From Setomelanomma holmii (Eukaryota; Ascomycota; Dothideomycetes; Pleosporales; Phaeosphaeriaceae), in the NCBI GenBank assembly GCA_010015745.1, contig ML978161.1, positions 548,024-612,023 of the forward strand: a stretch of 64,000 bases of DNA, read 5' to 3'. The notes beneath the pieces are model-generated. The model was not told the origin of the DNA and did not search any database. It saw only the letters and a program-made list of their open reading frames with translations. The position numbers were made by a program, and so were the translations under genes. Below, in pieces: positions 10,436 through 23,279 of the stretch (position 1 is its first letter; every line of letters starts with the position of its first letter).

Positions 10436-12731
10436 ATGGGTCTTCCATCAGCACCGGCGTCGAACGCCATCATATACCTGACCTATGGCGCTTTCCTGTG
10501 AGCAATACACGGCTAGTAGGAACATATGAACTCATGCATTACAGCGTTCTGGGGTTATATGTCGCATGGCGTCTCCGCAAGCAATCGAAGCTTGAGTGGT
10601 TATCAAGCAATCGTACACAGAAGGGTCAGAACACCGACAAATCATTCCAATGGCATCGTCGATCTGAAGCGCCACTGCTGCACCATCGCCCTTGCTGAAA
10701 TGTGGAGGCTACGAATCGAGACTAACAATGCATAGGTGTACCGCTGGCTCTAAACTTCATCGCATCGGGTGAGTGCGTCCAAGCACAGGCGCTTCGCGCG
10801 TAGAGCAGCGGCAGTATCGAAGTCACGACAGCGCATCTTCTACCCAACTGGGGATGTGCATCGAATGCAATGATGGACCAGCGCAAAGTATTGGTTGAGA
10901 GTTCGAAGTCATACAGGTTCGTATATGAGATCTCTCACAGAAGCTGCTTTTGTGATTACTACCCCGAGCGCCATCGCGGTACCCGGGCCGTATCGTGAGA
11001 GTGGCTTTCTGTGCGGCTACACTGCGGGCGCGACATCGAGATTGCCTTGGATGACTTCAGACCTGCTTGATCTGAGGTTATTCAAGCTGATCAAGATGGA
11101 GCTGAGAAGCACCGTCAGAACTCGATCAAGATAATACTTGCGTGAGGAACGTGCTGCCGCTACTCTCCCTGAAACCCCCTCTAAGCTTCACATGCTAACC
11201 CAAGATTTTCTAACCAACAGCTCTCGGATCTGGTATCCTCTTCACCTATCCTCAGATCGCGACAATCGCTGGTGTCCAAGGACTACTAGTCTACGCGCTC
11301 GCTTCAGCGCTTCCCCTCCTGATCTTTGGAGCACTCGGACCGATCATTAGGCGCAAGTGCCCGGAGGGCTTCGTCCTTACCGAATGGACACGACAGCGAT
11401 ATGGGGCAGTAGCTGGACTGTTCCTGAGTGCTTGCACGCTGATTACCATGTTCTTGTACATGGTCGCGGAGCTGTCTGCACTACAACAGATTGTCAATCT
11501 TCTGACAGGCTTGAATGGGCTGCCAGTCGTCATTGTCGAATGCGCAGTGACGACTATCTACACATGTAAGAAGTCTTTCCATGGTTTGTGAGAACCATTA
11601 CTCATACATCAAAGCACTTGGTGGCTTCAAAGTCTCTTTCGTGACAGATAACATTCAAGGTGTCATGGTCCTTGGTCTTATCATCCTGGGCGTTATCGCT
11701 GTTGGCGTTGAGACCAACATCGACCGCTCCCTCATCGACCAATCCGGCTATCTGAAGCCCAGCCTGCTTGGATGGCAGCTAATCTACATTCTTCCTGTCG
11801 CAATTCTCACCAACGACTTCTTCCTGTCTGGATTCTGGATGCGCACCTTTGCCTCACGAACGGACAAGGACTTGTGGATCGGTGTCTCGCTCGCCAGTCT
11901 TGGTGTCCTCATTATTCTCACGCTGGTCGGCGTGGCAGGTCTTTTGGCTGCGTGGTCCGGCGCATACCAAATTGGCGACGAGGAAACCGGTGCTTTGTCC
12001 TTGTTCCTCCTACTCGAGAAACTGCCTGCGTGGGTGGTTGGCGTCGTGCTGGTCATGGTGGTCTCATTGTCCACGGCCGCTTTCGACAGCTTTCAGTCTG
12101 CCATGGTTAGTACTGGAAGTAATGATCTCTTCCGTAATAAGCTCAATATCTGGGTGATTCGAGCTTGCATTGTCTTGCTTATCTTCCCGGTCGTCGTTGT
12201 TGCGCTTCGGAGCCCAGACATTCTTCAGATCTTCCTGATCAGCGATCTGGTCAGTGCTGCCGTTGTACCATGCCTAGTCATTGGCTTGTCCGAGAAGTTC
12301 TACTGGTACCGCGGGTTCGACTTTGTAGTTGGTGGTCTGGGCGGCATCTTCACGATCTTCTTGTTCGGCCTTGTGTACTACGGTGGGGACGCCACGCAGG
12401 CTAGCAAGCTGCTACTGCTCGAGGGTGGGTTGTACGCGAACGACTGGAGCGCTTTTGGTAAATTCTTGTTCAACTTTCACCAACTGCGCATGCTAATATT
12501 TGCATAGGAGCCTTCGTCGCAGCACCAGTTGGAGGTCTCTTGTGGGCCTTCGGTGCATGCGGTCTCCGCCTTGCCTTCCACTTTATCATGGCAAAGGTGA
12601 AGGGTCACCGATTTGATGCTCTTGATCGACCTGTTCCACGACATGTTGCACACCCACGGACTTTGGATTCTGATGAGCATGCCACCGTCCTCGAACACAA
12701 CACGGTCGACACAAAGGGCAAATTCTTCTAA
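10436..12731 (+). CDS. Sodium/solute symporter (SSS family, Dur3 urea-transporter-like)
   Basis: An integral plasma-membrane carrier, 528 aa with about 13 hydrophobic segments. Exons: 10436-10497, 10545-10624, 10736-10768 (33 nt), 11221-11565, 11615-12457, 12508-12731. Landmarks shared with yeast Dur3: LEWLSSNRTQKGVPLALNFIA, GSGILFTYPQIATIAGVQGL, ECAVTTIYT and LGGFKVSFVTDNIQG. Dur3 takes up urea and polyamines with protons; that substrate is only a family-based guess here, and this protein is shorter than Dur3 (about 700 aa). The third intron, 452 nt, is far longer than the others. The second intron uses a weak GTCAGA donor but preserves the frame. C-terminal residues after the last helix are polar, with charged pairs. 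Confidence 0.85.
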
Positions 12732-13223
12732 GTGGACCACACGAATGGTGCCTTGGTGGCATGTTGTCAAAACCAAATGCGAACATATTACTGAATCCAG
12801 AGAGGCGATGAGCAGGTAGAAAGAGTAGATAAATTGTGTATAGCGTCTCTATAATTGGTGCAAATCGATCATTTGTTTGAATCAAAAAGCATGGATCGTT
12901 GTAGCTGTTCCGCATTGATGCTCTCAGGCGACTTCACTGAAATGCCTGGACATTGTTTCTTGTCACATGTACTTCTACTGAACGGCTCCACGGAGCATGA
13001 TCTCGCGGTACATTTCGTACGTCATGTTCGTGGTGGGGCGGGGCAGAATGATCGGCAGGGACGAAGCTGCGCGTGAGCGCCGAAAAGTTCAGACACAACA
13101 CCAGGCATCACCTTTTGCGCCGCGCGTCATACCCGCCAGACTCAACACCGTGCTAGACCTCGATTCTGCTCCAAAAGCTTCCCATATTGGACTTTTGCCC
13201 GCATTAATAGAACAATCACAACC
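12732..13223. other. Intergenic region
   Basis: About 490 bp between the symporter and PLP2, same strand. No coding frame supported. Confidence 0.5.
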
Positions 13224-14317
13224 ATGCAAATGCCAGATATGCCAGTTGAAGTGCCCGTGGACAATCCAAACGCGGACACAGAATGGTATAAGATCACGCA
13301 ACAAAATGATACATTCCTTCCTGACCATATAACGCAGGAATGACATTCTCCGAAAACATGGCGTCATCCCAGAGAAGCCGCCGTCGCCCACACCGATGAT
13401 CCAAGAAGCTCTCGAAGAAGCTCGCAAACTAGCACATGAGAACAGACTGGAGGGAAAGGACCTAGAAGAACTAAATGAGCTAGAGGATATAGAAGACGAG
13501 GACTTTCTAGACTCGTACCGGTGAGTTGGTGCGCATCCTTGTGTCAAAATATGGTCTTACAAAGAGATTGCAGGCAGAAACGCATGGCCGAACTCGCAAC
13601 GACCACAGCCGCCTCGGTATACAACCAAATCTACCACCTCCAAAAACCCGATTACTCGCGCGACGTCACGGAAGAGTCTCAGAAAGCATACATCTTCGTC
13701 CTTCTCACATCCTCGCAAGGCACAAACACCGAGTCTCGCGTGCTGATAGAGATATGGAGAGAATTGGCTACACGATTCGGAGACGTCAAGTTCTGCCAGA
13801 TGAGGGCTGATTTGTGCATTGAGGGTTACCCGGATAAGAACACGCCAACCGTTTTGGTGTATAAGGATGGGGATATTAAGAAGCAAATTGTCACGTTGAG
13901 AGAGCTGGGTGGGGTCAGGACGAATACGAAAGGTAAGTCTCTGTTCGTGAAGGTCTCCGCAGCACGGCTTGCATGTAGCGGCCCAACTTGCTGCAGCGTT
14001 GAGCACACAGCGCGTTTCATTGGCACAAAAGCGGCTGCATATGGCGGCACAGAGGTGTTGGATGCTGAAACAACGTCGGCACAATTCTCGCACTGTTAAT
14101 GAGCCGCTGCTGCATAGGCGGCAAAAGCGGTCGCTCATCAAGTTTCGCACAATACATGCTAACTACGGCAGATTTCGAGAAGCTCCTAGTAGATGTGGGC
14201 GCTGTCAAATTAGGCGACCAGCGTCTGCAGAAGAAGCAGCAAAATGCAGATGCAAGTACTAGCAAGATAAGACAGGGTAAATTGACAGGTGACGACGAAG
14301 ATAGCGACTGGGATTAA
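13224..14317 (+). CDS. PLP2: Phosducin-like protein Plp2 (PDCL3 type)
   Basis: A cochaperone of the CCT/TRiC chaperonin in actin and tubulin folding; essential in yeast. Exons: 13224-13285, 13338-13520, 13574-13932, 14172-14317; 249 aa. The N-terminus MQMPDMPVEVPVDNPNADTE followed by WNDILRKHGVIPEKP is the Plp2/PDCL3 signature. An acidic helical region follows (EALEEARKLAHENRLEGKDL...), then a thioredoxin-like domain (about residues 110-215) lacking the CxxC pair, as in all phosducins, and an acidic tail ending DDEDSDWD. Intron 3 (13933-14171, 239 nt) is long for this window but keeps the frame (TK|DFEKLLVDVGAVKLGD). Confidence 0.92.
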
Positions 14318-17300
14318 AGAAGTACCACCGCCAATCGTTGAGATACCACAGAGCCAGCTAGTGCGTCCCGTTGTCCCTTTGCAAACGTAAAGCGCGAATG
14401 TTCCGACTACTGTGACAAGGCGATAGACTTCGGGCGGCTACTGGTGGGAATACACCTCGTGTGCAAGAGCACTTACAGTCACTCCCTCTTTCGCTAGCAG
14501 CCTTGCGACCTGAGGTAGACTCGTGTCCCAAAGCAAGGCGGTTGATGACTGCGTGAAGGGACGCCCAAAAATGGACCGTGAAGTTAGTTTGGAGAAGGAT
14601 CTTGGGAACGACCGTGTGATCACAACTCAGTAGACTAAACATGAGCGATTTCATGGTCTGTTAGGCACCAGCACTGCAAGGAAACTATCCCGTGCAGTAG
14701 TCTACGTCAATCCTCCACCTTCCTGTATACACTAAGTGTCGCACATTGTACATGCCGTGTTCATATTCACTCAACTCAAGGCATCCCAGCAGATGGCCTC
14801 GGAGAACTAGACAAACTGACATAAAGCCTTCTCTTGTGCCGAAGCAAATACGTTGGCCGTGTCTCAATTGGCCGACATAGTTTATATGCTAGAAAAGGAA
14901 ATCACCTTGCCATGTCGCCTCGCTGTGTCCAAAACCAAAGCACCGAAGTACACCCCAATTTTAAGACGAGCGATAGCTTCCTTGTTGAAATATCTAACAC
15001 GTCAAATTCTGCTTGCTCTGCGCCTCGCACGCATGCGAAGCACAGCCTATGAGGGCGATCTCAAAGCGCAAAGCCATAGCATACGTTCACCCAATGCCAT
15101 TCCAACCCTCACAGAACTTCAGGCACACCATCACCACAACCCCTCACCACAATCTCATCATCACAACCACCCAATCCCATCCCACCACAAAGCCCACCCT
15201 GAACCTAAATCCCCCTCCCCACGCAACCAATCGTCCATCATGGACACACCCCTGCAAACGCACGTCCCCCCTCTCCTCTCAAAATGCTGACTTGCCTTGC
15301 CCCTCCACCCAACCCCTGCCCGAACACCAGCTTATCTAACCCCTCGTACCACAGTTTTGCAGTGCTGACATGCGTTGTCCTGTCTGCGCTAGCGAGTATC
15401 CTGGCTGCTGACTTTGCCGAAGCGAGAGGGTGTTGCAGGGATGTGGTGCAGATTCGATGCGAAGCTAATGTGGATAGTAGGGCTAGGGCGATATGCGTGT
15501 GTGCTGCATGCCTAGCTGGGATGGGATGGGACAGGGGTGGGTGGAGATGGGGACGAGTTGGCTCTGGCGAATTGGGGCGGGATAGGGTGGTGCTGAGAGG
15601 TGGGGTTTGTGTGATGGTGACATGGATGGGCTTGGTAGGGTAAGGTCAGTTTGGATGCGGGTGCGGATGCGATTGAGAGGTTGGTGTTGGGTTGGTTAGC
15701 ACAGTGGATATGTGACATGTTGAACGTTGAAGGAAGCCGCGAAAATGTTGTTCACAAGCAGAGAGTGAGGAAGTTGGATGGCCAAGGCTGCCATTCTTGG
15801 TGTCTTGGAGACGCAACCTCAGATCTTGGGACTTGCAATTACAAGGCAAGTCTACGCAGGACTCGGTGTTGAGGTGAGTTGGCCAGACTGGACACGGACA
15901 TGGTCGATACCAAGCATTGTAGGGCTGCGCCAAGGTTGCTGACGTTTGGTGTAACGGTACCTCGAGCAGCGTGTCAGCGTTACGAGGATGCACGAGGCTG
16001 TTCGCCCATCATACGATTCTTTGAATCGTCGGCACAGGGATTGCACTGGAAATCGGCGATACGACCCTTTATTTCGCGATGTAGAAACACGTTCTTGCTG
16101 CTTGGATATGTCCACAAAATGTAAACTCGGCGGTGCCGAAATCCTGCACGCCCACACTGGTATCGCACCCGCTGAATGCTGTGTACTACATTCGGTGATG
16201 CGGACCTGAGTATCCGGACGCCTTTATGGCCCCCAAAGATGTCATCAACGGTGTTTTGCTTGCCATGGGAGCACCCGAAGGATCATCCTTTGCCGAGCGC
16301 TGAGGACGATCGGTAGCTGACAAAGGTTACTTAGGTATAGATACGCGCACTCCCAGGAATAAGGCACTGTGTGGTATTGGTGGTGGTGACTGTGAAGGAT
16401 TAATGCTTCAGGCTCTGGAAGAGAAGTGGGCTTGCTGGTCAGGCGTGGGATTGTGGGAGGGATGGACAAGCTGCGTGGGAATGCAAAGCCACAATGGGTA
16501 TGTGATTGTTTTCTTTAATGTAGAGAGATTTAGCCTGCGCGAAGCTGTTCCTGGCCATCGGAGTGACTTTCAGATCTGTCGGCTCGTTCGATCCACTTTG
16601 GAACAGATCAGCGATCTTCGGTTGTTCATCCGATATGAAGCATTAATGTATAAGACGCACGCTCAGCATGGTCCATCAGTCATTCTTAGACGGGGATATG
16701 CGTACGCGGCGCATTCGAAGAAGGATAACAAATTGAAGGACGTCGCGATGCGTGATGTCATAATCGACGCAGTACAGGCTATTACACAGTCTTAAAGATT
16801 CATTGATTGCAGTGTAGTCGCTAGGAGTCGTTGAGCCAGAGATCGCAAGCAGTCGAAAAGCGTTGTATCTTGCGAGACCGTAGCTTGTGCAGACACACAT
16901 TGCCCCTGCGCAGCTCTTAATGCCAATCGCGCCGCAAGAAACTTGCGGCATTGGTGAACGTACAGCTGCCCTACTCGACGGCTTGCTTCAGTATGTAAGG
17001 CGTCCAAACGAATGAACGGTGCCTGCTAAGCTTCGACAAGCCGGTAGGACCTACTGCACTTTGCACTAGCCACAGTGACGGAGCGCGACGATCACGCGAT
17101 CAATGGCTTGTGAATGACGTCTGTAGGGGCGTACGTCATGCCGCAAGGTGACGGCTATTATGCATCCTGAGAACGACTTTACGCTGGGGTTTGTCGAGCA
17201 TGTGCTTCTGCGTGGCGTGACCGGCAGTCCACATTGCAGCGCTTCCAGCGCTCTAGTTTTGTGTCAGAGTGCAGGTAGCTTCGCGTCTGATAGTGCTGGC

Positions 17301-17650
17301 TTAAAGGCGTAGTATCTGACTGCATCGGGTCGATGATGGTAGATGAGTACATTTGACGTTTTCGTCTCTCTCTCTCTTGGAAGAGTCTAGAAGGGGACGG
17401 AATGTGTGCCATGCAACTATAGGCAACCAAGTAATGGATACTGGACTATGCGCAGTCGATAGCCGACTCATTTGCTCAACGCCGCTGATCAACAGATTTT
17501 CAGCACAGTCGTGAGCTGTTTGGGTGCCAGACACCAAACGCCAGAAGAACAAACCGCCAGTCGGCAGGCACTCGGAGTGCATGTAAAGGGTATAAGAAAA
17601 GGGAACAAGGAAATGTAAAGACTTCAAACATCCTGAGACTCAACTCGCGG
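14318..17650. other. 3.3-kb gene-poor region
   Basis: No reading frame here has family resemblance; the largest (16403-16795 plus, 130 codons) has no recognisable domain. The notable content is a strand-asymmetric block: C-rich and G-poor at about 15095-15345, then G-rich and C-poor at about 15515-15665, with a potential quadruplex listed separately. I see no transposon ends or tRNA. Confidence 0.5.
15518..15552 (+). other. Potential G-quadruplex sequence
   Basis: Four runs of at least three G within 20 bases (GGGATGGGATGGGACAGGGG), then TGGGTGG and GGGG. This fits the G3+N1-7 rule with short loops. No known function; it lies outside genes. Confidence 0.6.
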
Positions 17651-18673
17651 TCAAATCAGTTCGTCTCCACCACTTCGTCTTGACTCTTCAACTGCTTGCC
17701 ATATCACACTCTCTTCGAAGACTGGACCGTGGCCATCACACTTGGCAGCGCCTTTCAATCGTTCGCAGACATCGGCGATATCAACAAGGCCTTGCTTAAC
17801 CAATGGATGTGCCTGTATGAGATCCCAGGCTTGAGACGCGGGCACATCCTTGCCTTTACTTCTGCGACGGGAGGCAGCATGGTCCTTGTCGGCAGCATTT
17901 ACTACGCTACCATTGTTGAGTGATTGCACATTATAGTCGTCATCTTTACCATCCTCGAGCGGCAGATGTGCACCTGGTGAAGGATAGCTGACTGATACTG
18001 GTCGTGATGTACTTGGTGATTGTCCGGATGTGGCACGAAGAATCTCATTTTCTGTGCGAGCACGTTGTAACGCTAGCTTGAGACGCTCATTATCCGACTG
18101 AAGTGAATGTGTGCTGGATTCCAGTGCAGAGAGCTTGCTTTCGAGATCCTTGACGTGCCGCTCTTTGCGCTCACGGAAGGCTCGCTGGCTACGGCAAGAT
18201 TAGCATTGATTCAAAAAGCAAGGACGCAGGTGGCATACGCTGCCCGATTTTGCGCTTTCCGTCTGCTTTGAGCGGGTGTGAGACCCTCCTTCTCTTCACT
18301 ACTGCTTCGCGTCCGGCTCGCCCGGCCGTCATCCATGTCCCCCCCAAGGCCAGAATCTACGCTACCGACGGGCATTGGCGTCAGAGCTGCAGCGGCGTCC
18401 GGTGAGCCTTGCTGTGGAGTTGGCAGGCCGTGGAATGAGAAGGCATCATAAGGAGCTGGGAAGATTGAAGGGTCGAGCGGTTCCTATGTAATTCGTGATT
18501 AGATAAGCAGGGCTGAAGTGCGGGGCCAGTCCGAAACCAACACTTCATGGTGGGCAACGTACAACGCTTCTGATCGCATCTGGATCAACTCCAGTGTGAG
18601 GAAACCCATTCGATGTCATGCCCATGAAATGGTGGTAGGGTTGCTGAGGCCCGCTGAAGTATGCGTAGTCCAT
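17651..18673 (-). CDS. Yap/AP-1-like bZIP transcription factor
   Basis: A DNA-binding regulator in the nucleus. Exons (high to low): 18673-18563, 18483-18239, 18188-17651; 297 aa. The basic region LTPAQSRRKAQNRAAQRAFR carries the fungal Yap signature NRAAQRAFR (residues 116-124) and is followed by a leucine zipper (LESKLSALE...). The C-terminus, AWDLIQAHPLVKQGLVDIAD through CERLKGAAKCDGHGPVFEES to GGDELI, resembles the short conserved domain of proteins annotated in aspergilli as Fcr3/AP-1-like bZIPs. It lacks the two cysteine-rich domains of Yap1, so direct redox sensing like Yap1 is unlikely. Yap paralogues commonly control stress response or secondary metabolism; the targets here are unknown. 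The gene stands alone, with 3.3 kb empty downstream and 4.6 kb empty upstream. Confidence 0.88.
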
Positions 18674-21600
18674 GGTGAAAGTAGGTTGAAGCTAATGACT
18701 GTGTGCAGTGCGGTACGGTGGAGTGGTAAATGCTTGGCTGAAGTCGAGCAAGGGCACCGTGGTGGATGGGATTATCGCAAGCTTCACGAACTCTGGAGCG
18801 GGATCACCACCATTAAATTCACGGCTGGGATTCTGGACTTATATCAGAGCGGAGCGGTAAGGGTCGAGCTTGGATATGCACGTTCAGTTCCGCTGCAATG
18901 GCCCCAACCCAAAATGACGAGCTAAAGGAACGTGCAGCCGTAGCGCATTCTCATCCTTGACCCTGCCAAACGGCCTCAAGTCGGGTCGGCGGCTGCTTAG
19001 AAGGTGGCTTTCCACTAATATTTTGCCTTTGTTCACTGCAACGACGGATCCTCGGTGGGACCGCCTGCATATGGACGTCGCGTCCTGCCGCACAATCAAA
19101 GTTCGCGCTGTCAAGCCGTGGCTCTTCCGTATTCCAGGAGAGGATTCCCATCATGCTAGTCAGGCTGTGGCTACGGCAGATTTTCGCAGCTGATGCAGAC
19201 TTCCCAGACACGTTTTGGGGTATGACCTTCCACAGTCCTCAGCTCTGGGAGAACGCTGACCGCAGCTTCGCAAGCATTAAAATGTCTGCTTATAAGTTCA
19301 CCCAGCGCAGCTTCTCTCACACGTGAGTTGAGGCTCATCAGGCATGGCCATATCGGTCACAATACACGTGTGCTGGCTGCTGAAAAAGCCTGTCCCAAGG
19401 CCTCATTGGAGCAGTTCCATGTGGACTCTTCATGTAGCCTATCGGGAAAATTGGCGGGCGCCTTCGCGCCTTCCTTCGGGATGTACACATTCAGTGTTGC
19501 CATCATGCTATCTTGACAATCATCTCTCTCATCAGCTGTGTCGCTTCAGCCTTGCCACAGATCAGCATCAGCAAATTAACGACTATCTCAGCTCCAACGT
19601 CTCCTGATTCCCGGAGGCTGGACACCGTGGATGTGGGCGAAGACGGCACCAGGGCGTCGATCGTGTAGTCAGCACTAGCCCTATGTTGGATCTGGCGGGA
19701 TCCCTAACCTGAACCTACCAGGGCCGACATTGGGCAACACAAGATGTTTGAAAGTTACGCTGGAGGGGATTAACATACCCGGAAGACCTTGTTTGTCGTC
19801 GGATGCTGACTTCGAAAACAGCACGCAACGTCTCAGGCACATACTTCATCCTATCAACAAGCACCAATCGATGCCAGACCCATACAGCGGAGTCGTGGCC
19901 CGGCGATAAGCGAGCAATGGGAAAGCTTCCACGCGGCTTAATGTGACCTACCACCCCGCGCCAAATGGACCCTGCTTTCGAGCCATGCATCTTGAATAAC
20001 CTAAAGCGCTTAGACTCTGCTCATCCACACAACTGCACGAACAGTGCACAGCATTGAGTCGGCAAGCAAAACCTGCAAGCTTCGAGAATACGTCTCAGAG
20101 TTCTGCCTGGGGCATTCCATGGACTATTCCATTTCTAGACTATGATAATGTCCCGATCCAGCCATTCGCACCTGCGCGCCTCTCACGCTAGTCTCCGGCA
20201 GTCACGTTTGCTTCAACGTCAAATGCTAGGCACCAATCTGACATCGACAGGCTCAGCCCTAGGGAATAATGGGTTTTGATTAACGCCGTTCGCACCGTAT
20301 ACAGGGTCAAGCGAGACTACCAATTTGCATTCAGATACAACGATTATCCCCTGCAGAGTCCAAACCTTCCATGTCACGGGGCTTGTGGCGCAGAGGAAGT
20401 CTCGACCTCGGGATCCTTCCACCATGTCGGTGATGGACATAGCCTAAGTCTCGCAACATCTTCTCCCGAAGATTGTGAGTGAATGGCCATCAAAAAGACG
20501 CTTGAAGGAGTCACGCATCGCGCGAGTGCACCTTATAGGTGCCACGGTGTACGCCGAGGACTGTGGAACACCATGTGTACTATGGAGTTGTCCAGCCACT
20601 CATGTGTAAGAACGGTTCGAACTCTCTGGAAGGGTCCCGCTCCTATGCCCACCGCGCGGTTCACTGCATGCGGGCGGCTGAGTAAGAACCTTGTACACGC
20701 TCGGGTTGGCTGTAATCATGTACAACGCAGAAGTCCATCTTGGTCAAGGTAGAGAAACCATGTAGAAGCGCCTACTGGGTACTTCTAACACGAGCAGATC
20801 GACAGTGGCGAATATCACCGTGATGAAAAGCACATCGTCACCGCAGGTGTGGCCACTATACAGATCACTTAGCTTGCTGTGTATTGAAGACGTCTAACCT
20901 GAGTTTACAGCGACTTTCATGTCGGGAATTCCAAAGCGGTATGAACGACTCGCAAATGGCTACTCACGCGTGCGCCGCCACCGGTGAAGAGTGCTGACAA
21001 CCAATACAGATCTTCAAGGATCTCTTCTTGCGCGGCACGCTAGCGGGTCAAGAGCTAGATCTCCCGGTGAACGGCGAGCTTGGAACCTTAGTGGGAAGAC
21101 TCACCGTTGCGAACATAGCCATCGCAACCAGTTGTGCCTGAGGCAGGGGTCCACATAAGACATCTTGCGTGCCGAGAACGTACAAGTATACCCTGAAGGA
21201 AGTCCAGTCATCCAGCCGACACACAAGGATCGTCTTATCTCATCTCCATATCCGTACGCCACAGTAACGGAAGCTATACCGTACGTGCATAGGCATGCAT
21301 TTCAAGATCGTCAGCAATCCCACAGCTTGGTGAATGGCCCCAACGACCAGCTGCGTATCCCTTCACGGTCCCCACATGCTCTCTGCCTGCCAATTCTGCA
21401 TTCAAGATGCTTGATGGCACTCTCGGCGGCCTTAGCAACATTATGCTAATCCGCGGGCGTTGACTACACCATTCGGTGACCGTTCCCCCGTAAGGCACAT
21501 GTGCAACAACATACGATTTTCCCAGACAAATCGAAATTCGAATCGTACGACATGAGATCTCCATCCCCAGTGTGTGATTGGTGTGCCCCACTGAATCTAG

Positions 21601-23279
21601 AACTCTCCTTTTCCACCCACCCTTATACTGACCAGAACATGAGCGACAGATCGCCATTCTAGACGTGTTCATCTCGACTCTTGGGCCGAACTGACATACA
21701 TGCCAATACCTTGAGCACGCCGTGTGGCCCTAGAGCACCCTGATAATCGCCATGAGTGAAGAGAACTGTGGGGGAACCGTTTGAGTAAGATTATCGTCAT
21801 CGTTGCCAATTGGCTATATTATGCAACATGGCATTCACGAGCATTGCCACTTTAGGGCACTATCGAGCTAAAGCGTGACTCAGCTGTTCCTATCGTACCG
21901 ATTGGCTCGGTGGAAGGTCCGAGCGGATACCTCGAGGTATAGAGTACATGTATACGATACTCGACGATCATTACTTGCAGCAGCGAGTGTTCACTTCTTA
22001 CAACGAGTCTTGTGCGCTTTGAAGCGAGTCCGGAATCCTTCGGCATAGAGAGAACAGTACGAGCGGCATCAGGTCAATCTTAACGTTACATCTCGTGGCG
22101 GAAGATCTATGAACTTCCCTAAATGTCCTACCGGTCTCGTCTACACCAAAAAGTCTATCTGTATGGCGGTACGCAGAAATCCGGATTCGAGAATTTCATC
22201 AAGGTACTGCTCCGCATACCCTACAGCCGACCTTCACTTCGGAGTATATGCTAAGCCTTACACCAAGGAGAGGCTTCTCGGCACCCCTCACCTACTGGTT
22301 CGGTCCTGAATGAAGCAGCTGGAGTCCTCGGATAAGGAGCGAGAAACTCTAGAGGCTTCATGCAGGGTCTACGGGAACACCGAGATCTTCAGTGCATAAG
22401 CATTTTACATCTGCGATATGCTTGATCTGCGGTAAGGTTAGAAGCGCGACATGCGCGAGAATTGTGACCACGCTTCAACGACTTGCTGATTTGGCGTACG
22501 CTCGGAACCCTTGCGACATGTTAAGTGCTTCTTGTTTGGGAGGTCCTTTCGTCCTCTATTTACTTTTCCATCAAAGTGTATGCTGTCACTCAAATTGAAC
22601 CCAGCACGACCTCTCGATATTGGCCGTAGCCGTATAGTGTGGGCTGAAGGTGGCTAGGTTACATTCGCAAAATTGTTACCAAAGCCCGGACCCTGGTAAC
22701 CTGAATCCGCGTGTTCATTCGAATCTAAGCGATGCGGTAACACAGACTGTCAGGTACATGTTGATACGTACCATATATTGTGTCACCCATGCCATTACCA
22801 AGGCGTAGAAAGACTTGTGTGAGGCTTTGAAATGAATCAATGAGGTAACAGCAAACTGAACTCGTCGGCCGTACGCAGACCTGAGAGTGTGAATCAATAT
22901 GTGACGATGTCTAGCATTGGATGTTTCTATTGCCTCTCGACTAAGAGACATGGAAAGGATAGTCTTCGACATTGTCAAAGGACCAGCGCACAATTGAGCG
23001 CGCGAATATTCTGTGTATACCTCAAGCGCTTGGAACCTCGAATGCTGTACATAGAAGAGGTGCGATCAGATACTGAAAAGATGATCGCAGGTTGCCACGG
23101 AAATGATGTTTTTGCACTGGTCCGGACATGGTTGAGTTGTGACCAACGACTGACGATGTCATTCGAGCGCATGGTCTGTGCACCAGCTCGCATCGAATTT
23201 CTGGAAAGTCTCACGAAGCATTATCCCACCGCACCCCATCTTCGAAATCGCCAATTGCCACCGTAAATCCACATTCACC
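18674..23279. other. 4.6-kb gene desert upstream of the bZIP gene and SCO1
   Basis: The longest gene-free stretch. Open frames are all short (under about 150 codons), overlap on both strands and match no family I know. By eye, base composition is not strikingly AT-rich, so it does not look like a classic RIP-degraded repeat. No tRNA was found: a GGTTCGAACTC at about 20614 resembles a B box, but the flanks cannot form a T-arm. It could hold regulatory DNA, a non-coding RNA or an old relic. Confidence 0.45.

Noticed and set aside
16403..16795. 130-codon plus-strand frame in the gene-poor region
   Set aside because: Composition not protein-like and no domain; surrounded by equally long chance frames on the other strand.
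20612..20625. B-box-like GGTTCGAAC suggesting a tRNA gene
   Set aside because: Flanking bases cannot pair into a T-arm, and no A box or acceptor stem is present at the right distance.
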